From an uncultured Oscillospiraceae bacterium (GTDB taxonomy: Bacteria > Bacillota_A > Clostridia > Oscillospirales > Oscillospiraceae), in contig CAAEOU010000232.1 in NCBI GenBank assembly GCA_900757695.1, positions 1 through 5,557 of the forward strand: DNA of 5,557 bases, read 5' to 3'. Of this stretch, positions 4,324-5,557 are shown piece by piece (within the stretch, counting starts at the first letter, position 1; each line of letters begins with the position of its first letter). Below the pieces are notes generated by a model. That model had not been told where the DNA came from and searched no databases. It saw nothing but the letters and a program-made list of their open reading frames with translations. Position numbers and translations under genes: made by a program.

Positions 4324-5557
4324 CCGCCGGGAAACGGCGGCTTATAATCCCTGCGGTGCTGGGTGCCCTGTGGCTCTGCGCCTTTGCTCTGCTGGTGGCC
4401 ACCGAGAGTCGAAGCATGATCCGGGAAAACACGGCGGAGATCACAGCGGAATGCCAGACGCTTTGGACATTGGTAAAAGATGCGGCTGCCGGGAACACAG
4501 CGGACGCTGCACGAATCGCTGCCTATCAGCAGGCCATGGCAGGGGAGGCCGGAGCGTGCTATTTCAGCGCTTCGGTGCTGCTGGATCGGGATGGGAACCT
4601 GCTGTGCCGATCCCGGAACAGTGCTGTGGCGGTACTGACACGGCAGCAGGGGGAGCCCGTGACTCTGCCGCTGGTCTTCTGGGAAGAGAATACTACGGAT
4701 ATCGCAGCGCTGCTGAATGATCTCCCAGTGACGGTGAGCCCATATGATCTGAACAGCAGCGCCGGTATTTACGGGGGATGGGAAGACGGCTTGTTCTATG
4801 TCACGGAACTGACCGGTGGAAATCTGTCCTACCGGTCCGAAACCGATGGATATAATGGAAAGGAGATCCTCCATTATGAAGCTGACGGCCGCAATACCGG
4901 TTCGGACTTTTCCGGACTGACGGTAACGCCCATCATGAAATCCTGCGGCGGAATCGCCCCTGCAAAGGGCTGGGAACAAACGGATCGCCTCATCTCCCAG
5001 CTGGAAACCATGACGGAGCTGAAAGCCGGCGGCGAGCTTTTTGCAGTGCAGGATAGCCTTCTTCATCAGAAGCTGGTGTGGGGATGTCTGCTGTTGGATG
5101 ACAGGAATCCCTTTTCGGAGGGGAACAGCCTGCAATTTATCTTTGGTGCGGAGTTCAGTCCCATTGCCCTTGCGCTGAAGGAGACCTGGCGGAATGGAAG
5201 CGCTGTGGTTCTGCTGCTTTTGTTTCTGACAGCAGGTGTGGGCCTGACAATGATCTTGTCTTACCGGTTTGACCGGGCAACTCAGCCGCTCCGGGATGAG
5301 CTGGCCCGACAGGCCCAGATGGTGAACTATGCAAAGCATGCCGAGCAGGCCCGACAGGCCATGACCTCGGCCATCGCCCATGAATTGAAAACGCCCATTG
5401 CGGTTATGAGCTCCTATGCGGAGGCACTTCAGGAGCACATCGACCCGGAAAAGCAGAGCTACTATCTGGATGTGATCCGACAGGAAGCGGATCGGATGGA
5501 TCGGATGGTGCTGGAGCTGCTGGATCTGAGCCGGCTGGAGGCGGGGCGTTATCAGCT
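4320..5557 (+). CDS. Sensor histidine kinase (3' end missing)
   Basis: This membrane kinase is predicted to autophosphorylate on His354 and pass phosphate to the adjacent regulator. The frame is open from the ATG at 4320 to the window edge (412 full codons). Seen in order: transmembrane helix 1 (about residues 8-27), an extracytoplasmic region (about 28-293), transmembrane helix 2 (about 294-315), then a HisKA domain with the H-box AIAHELKTPIAVM (His codon 5379-5381) and the following helix ending LLDLSRLEAGRYQ. The ATP-binding HATPase domain lies beyond the window. Only about 38 residues separate helix 2 from His354, too few for a normal HAMP domain. The sensor region contains SVLLDRDGNLLCRS, resembling the central strands of PAS-like extracytoplasmic folds, but the ligand is unknown. 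GGGAG at 4307-4311, 8 nt upstream, is a modest ribosome binding site, and the start overlaps the regulator stop by 4 nt. Confidence 0.93.
   Translation, partial: MTAGKRRLIIPAVLGALWLCAFALLVATESRSMIRENTAEITAECQTLWTLVKDAAAGNTADAARIAAYQQAMAGEAGACYFSASVLLDRDGNLLCRSRNSAVAVLTRQQGEPVTLPLVFWEENTTDIAALLNDLPVTVSPYDLNSSAGIYGGWEDGLFYVTELTGGNLSYRSETDGYNGKEILHYEADGRNTGSDFSGLTVTPIMKSCGGIAPAKGWEQTDRLISQLETMTELKAGGELFAVQDSLLHQKLVWGCLLLDDRNPFSEGNSLQFIFGAEFSPIALALKETWRNGSAVVLLLLFLTAGVGLTMILSYRFDRATQPLRDELARQAQMVNYAKHAEQARQAMTSAIAHELKTPIAVMSSYAEALQEHIDPEKQSYYLDVIRQEADRMDRMVLELLDLSRLEAGRYQ
4324..4340 (+). other. GC-only hairpin at the start of the kinase gene
   Basis: CCGCCG (4324-4329) and CGGCGG (4335-4340) form a perfect 6-bp all-GC stem with a GGAAA loop. 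It begins one base after the regulator stop codon and within the second codon of the kinase. Placement suggests it could tune translation of the kinase relative to the regulator. It also encodes Ala-Gly-Lys-Arg-Arg of the N-terminus, so chance is possible. Confidence 0.5.
4852..4877 (+). repeat. Perfect 8-bp inverted repeat inside the kinase sensor region
   Basis: ATAATGGA (4852-4859) and TCCATTAT (4870-4877) are exact reverse complements with a 10-base spacer. The arms are AT-rich compared with surrounding coding sequence. The element lies within the extracytoplasmic part of the kinase gene. No function is established. Confidence 0.45.

Noticed and set aside
4320..4348. ATGACC-17-TATAAT as an internal promoter at the start of the kinase gene
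   Set aside because: The -10 is perfect, but the spacer contains the all-GC hairpin and the -35 coincides with the start codon. A transcript from here would lack the kinase start. Chance is more likely.
4296..5438. A 380-codon open frame on the - strand opposite the histidine kinase
   Set aside because: It is fully antisense to a kinase with an intact H-box and helices. The low-complexity His/Arg/Gln-rich translation has no family features.

Overview
The window looks like a chromosomal stretch from a moderately GC-rich anaerobic Firmicute, probably of class Clostridia (Oscillospiraceae-like). This is inferred from strong AGGAGG-type ribosome binding sites, compact hairpin-plus-T-run terminators, an ECF vitamin-transporter S component, a Firmicutes-style uridine phosphorylase and an OmpR/histidine-kinase pair with a 4-nt overlap. 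No mobile element, CRISPR array, rRNA or tRNA was seen. All genes supported here lie on the + strand, and they read as ordinary core or near-core genome.

Layout. (1) 1-649: the C-terminal glutaminase half of CTP synthase (pyrG), cut by the left edge, closed by a strong terminator. (2) 651-1744: a promoter (TTGCCA-17-TATAAT), uridine phosphorylase (udp), an overlapping 65-aa two-helix membrane protein of unknown function, and a terminator. (3) 1765-3565: a promoter (TTGCAA-17-TATACT), a ~96-nt leader that can form several hairpins, an ECF transporter S component, a P1-family (DmpA/NylC-like) self-processing peptidase 13 nt downstream, and a pair of hairpins, the second being a terminator. (4) 3601-5557: a promoter (TTGGTC-17-TATGAT with an extended -10 TGG), an OmpR/PhoB-type response regulator, and a sensor histidine kinase overlapping it by 4 nt and running off the right edge just after its phosphoacceptor histidine region.

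How the parts relate. pyrG and udp both handle pyrimidines: pyrG makes CTP from UTP, and udp cleaves uridine to uracil and ribose-1-phosphate. They are separate transcription units. The S component and the P1 peptidase appear co-transcribed, which suggests uptake of a small amide-containing or vitamin-like compound followed by hydrolysis, but the substrate cannot be read from the sequence. The two-component pair has no visible target gene in the window.

Nothing here is clearly a new system. The points most worth a second look are the structured leader of the S-component operon, the S-component/P1-peptidase pairing, the small membrane protein coupled to udp, and the altered uracil-contact loop in the phosphorylase.
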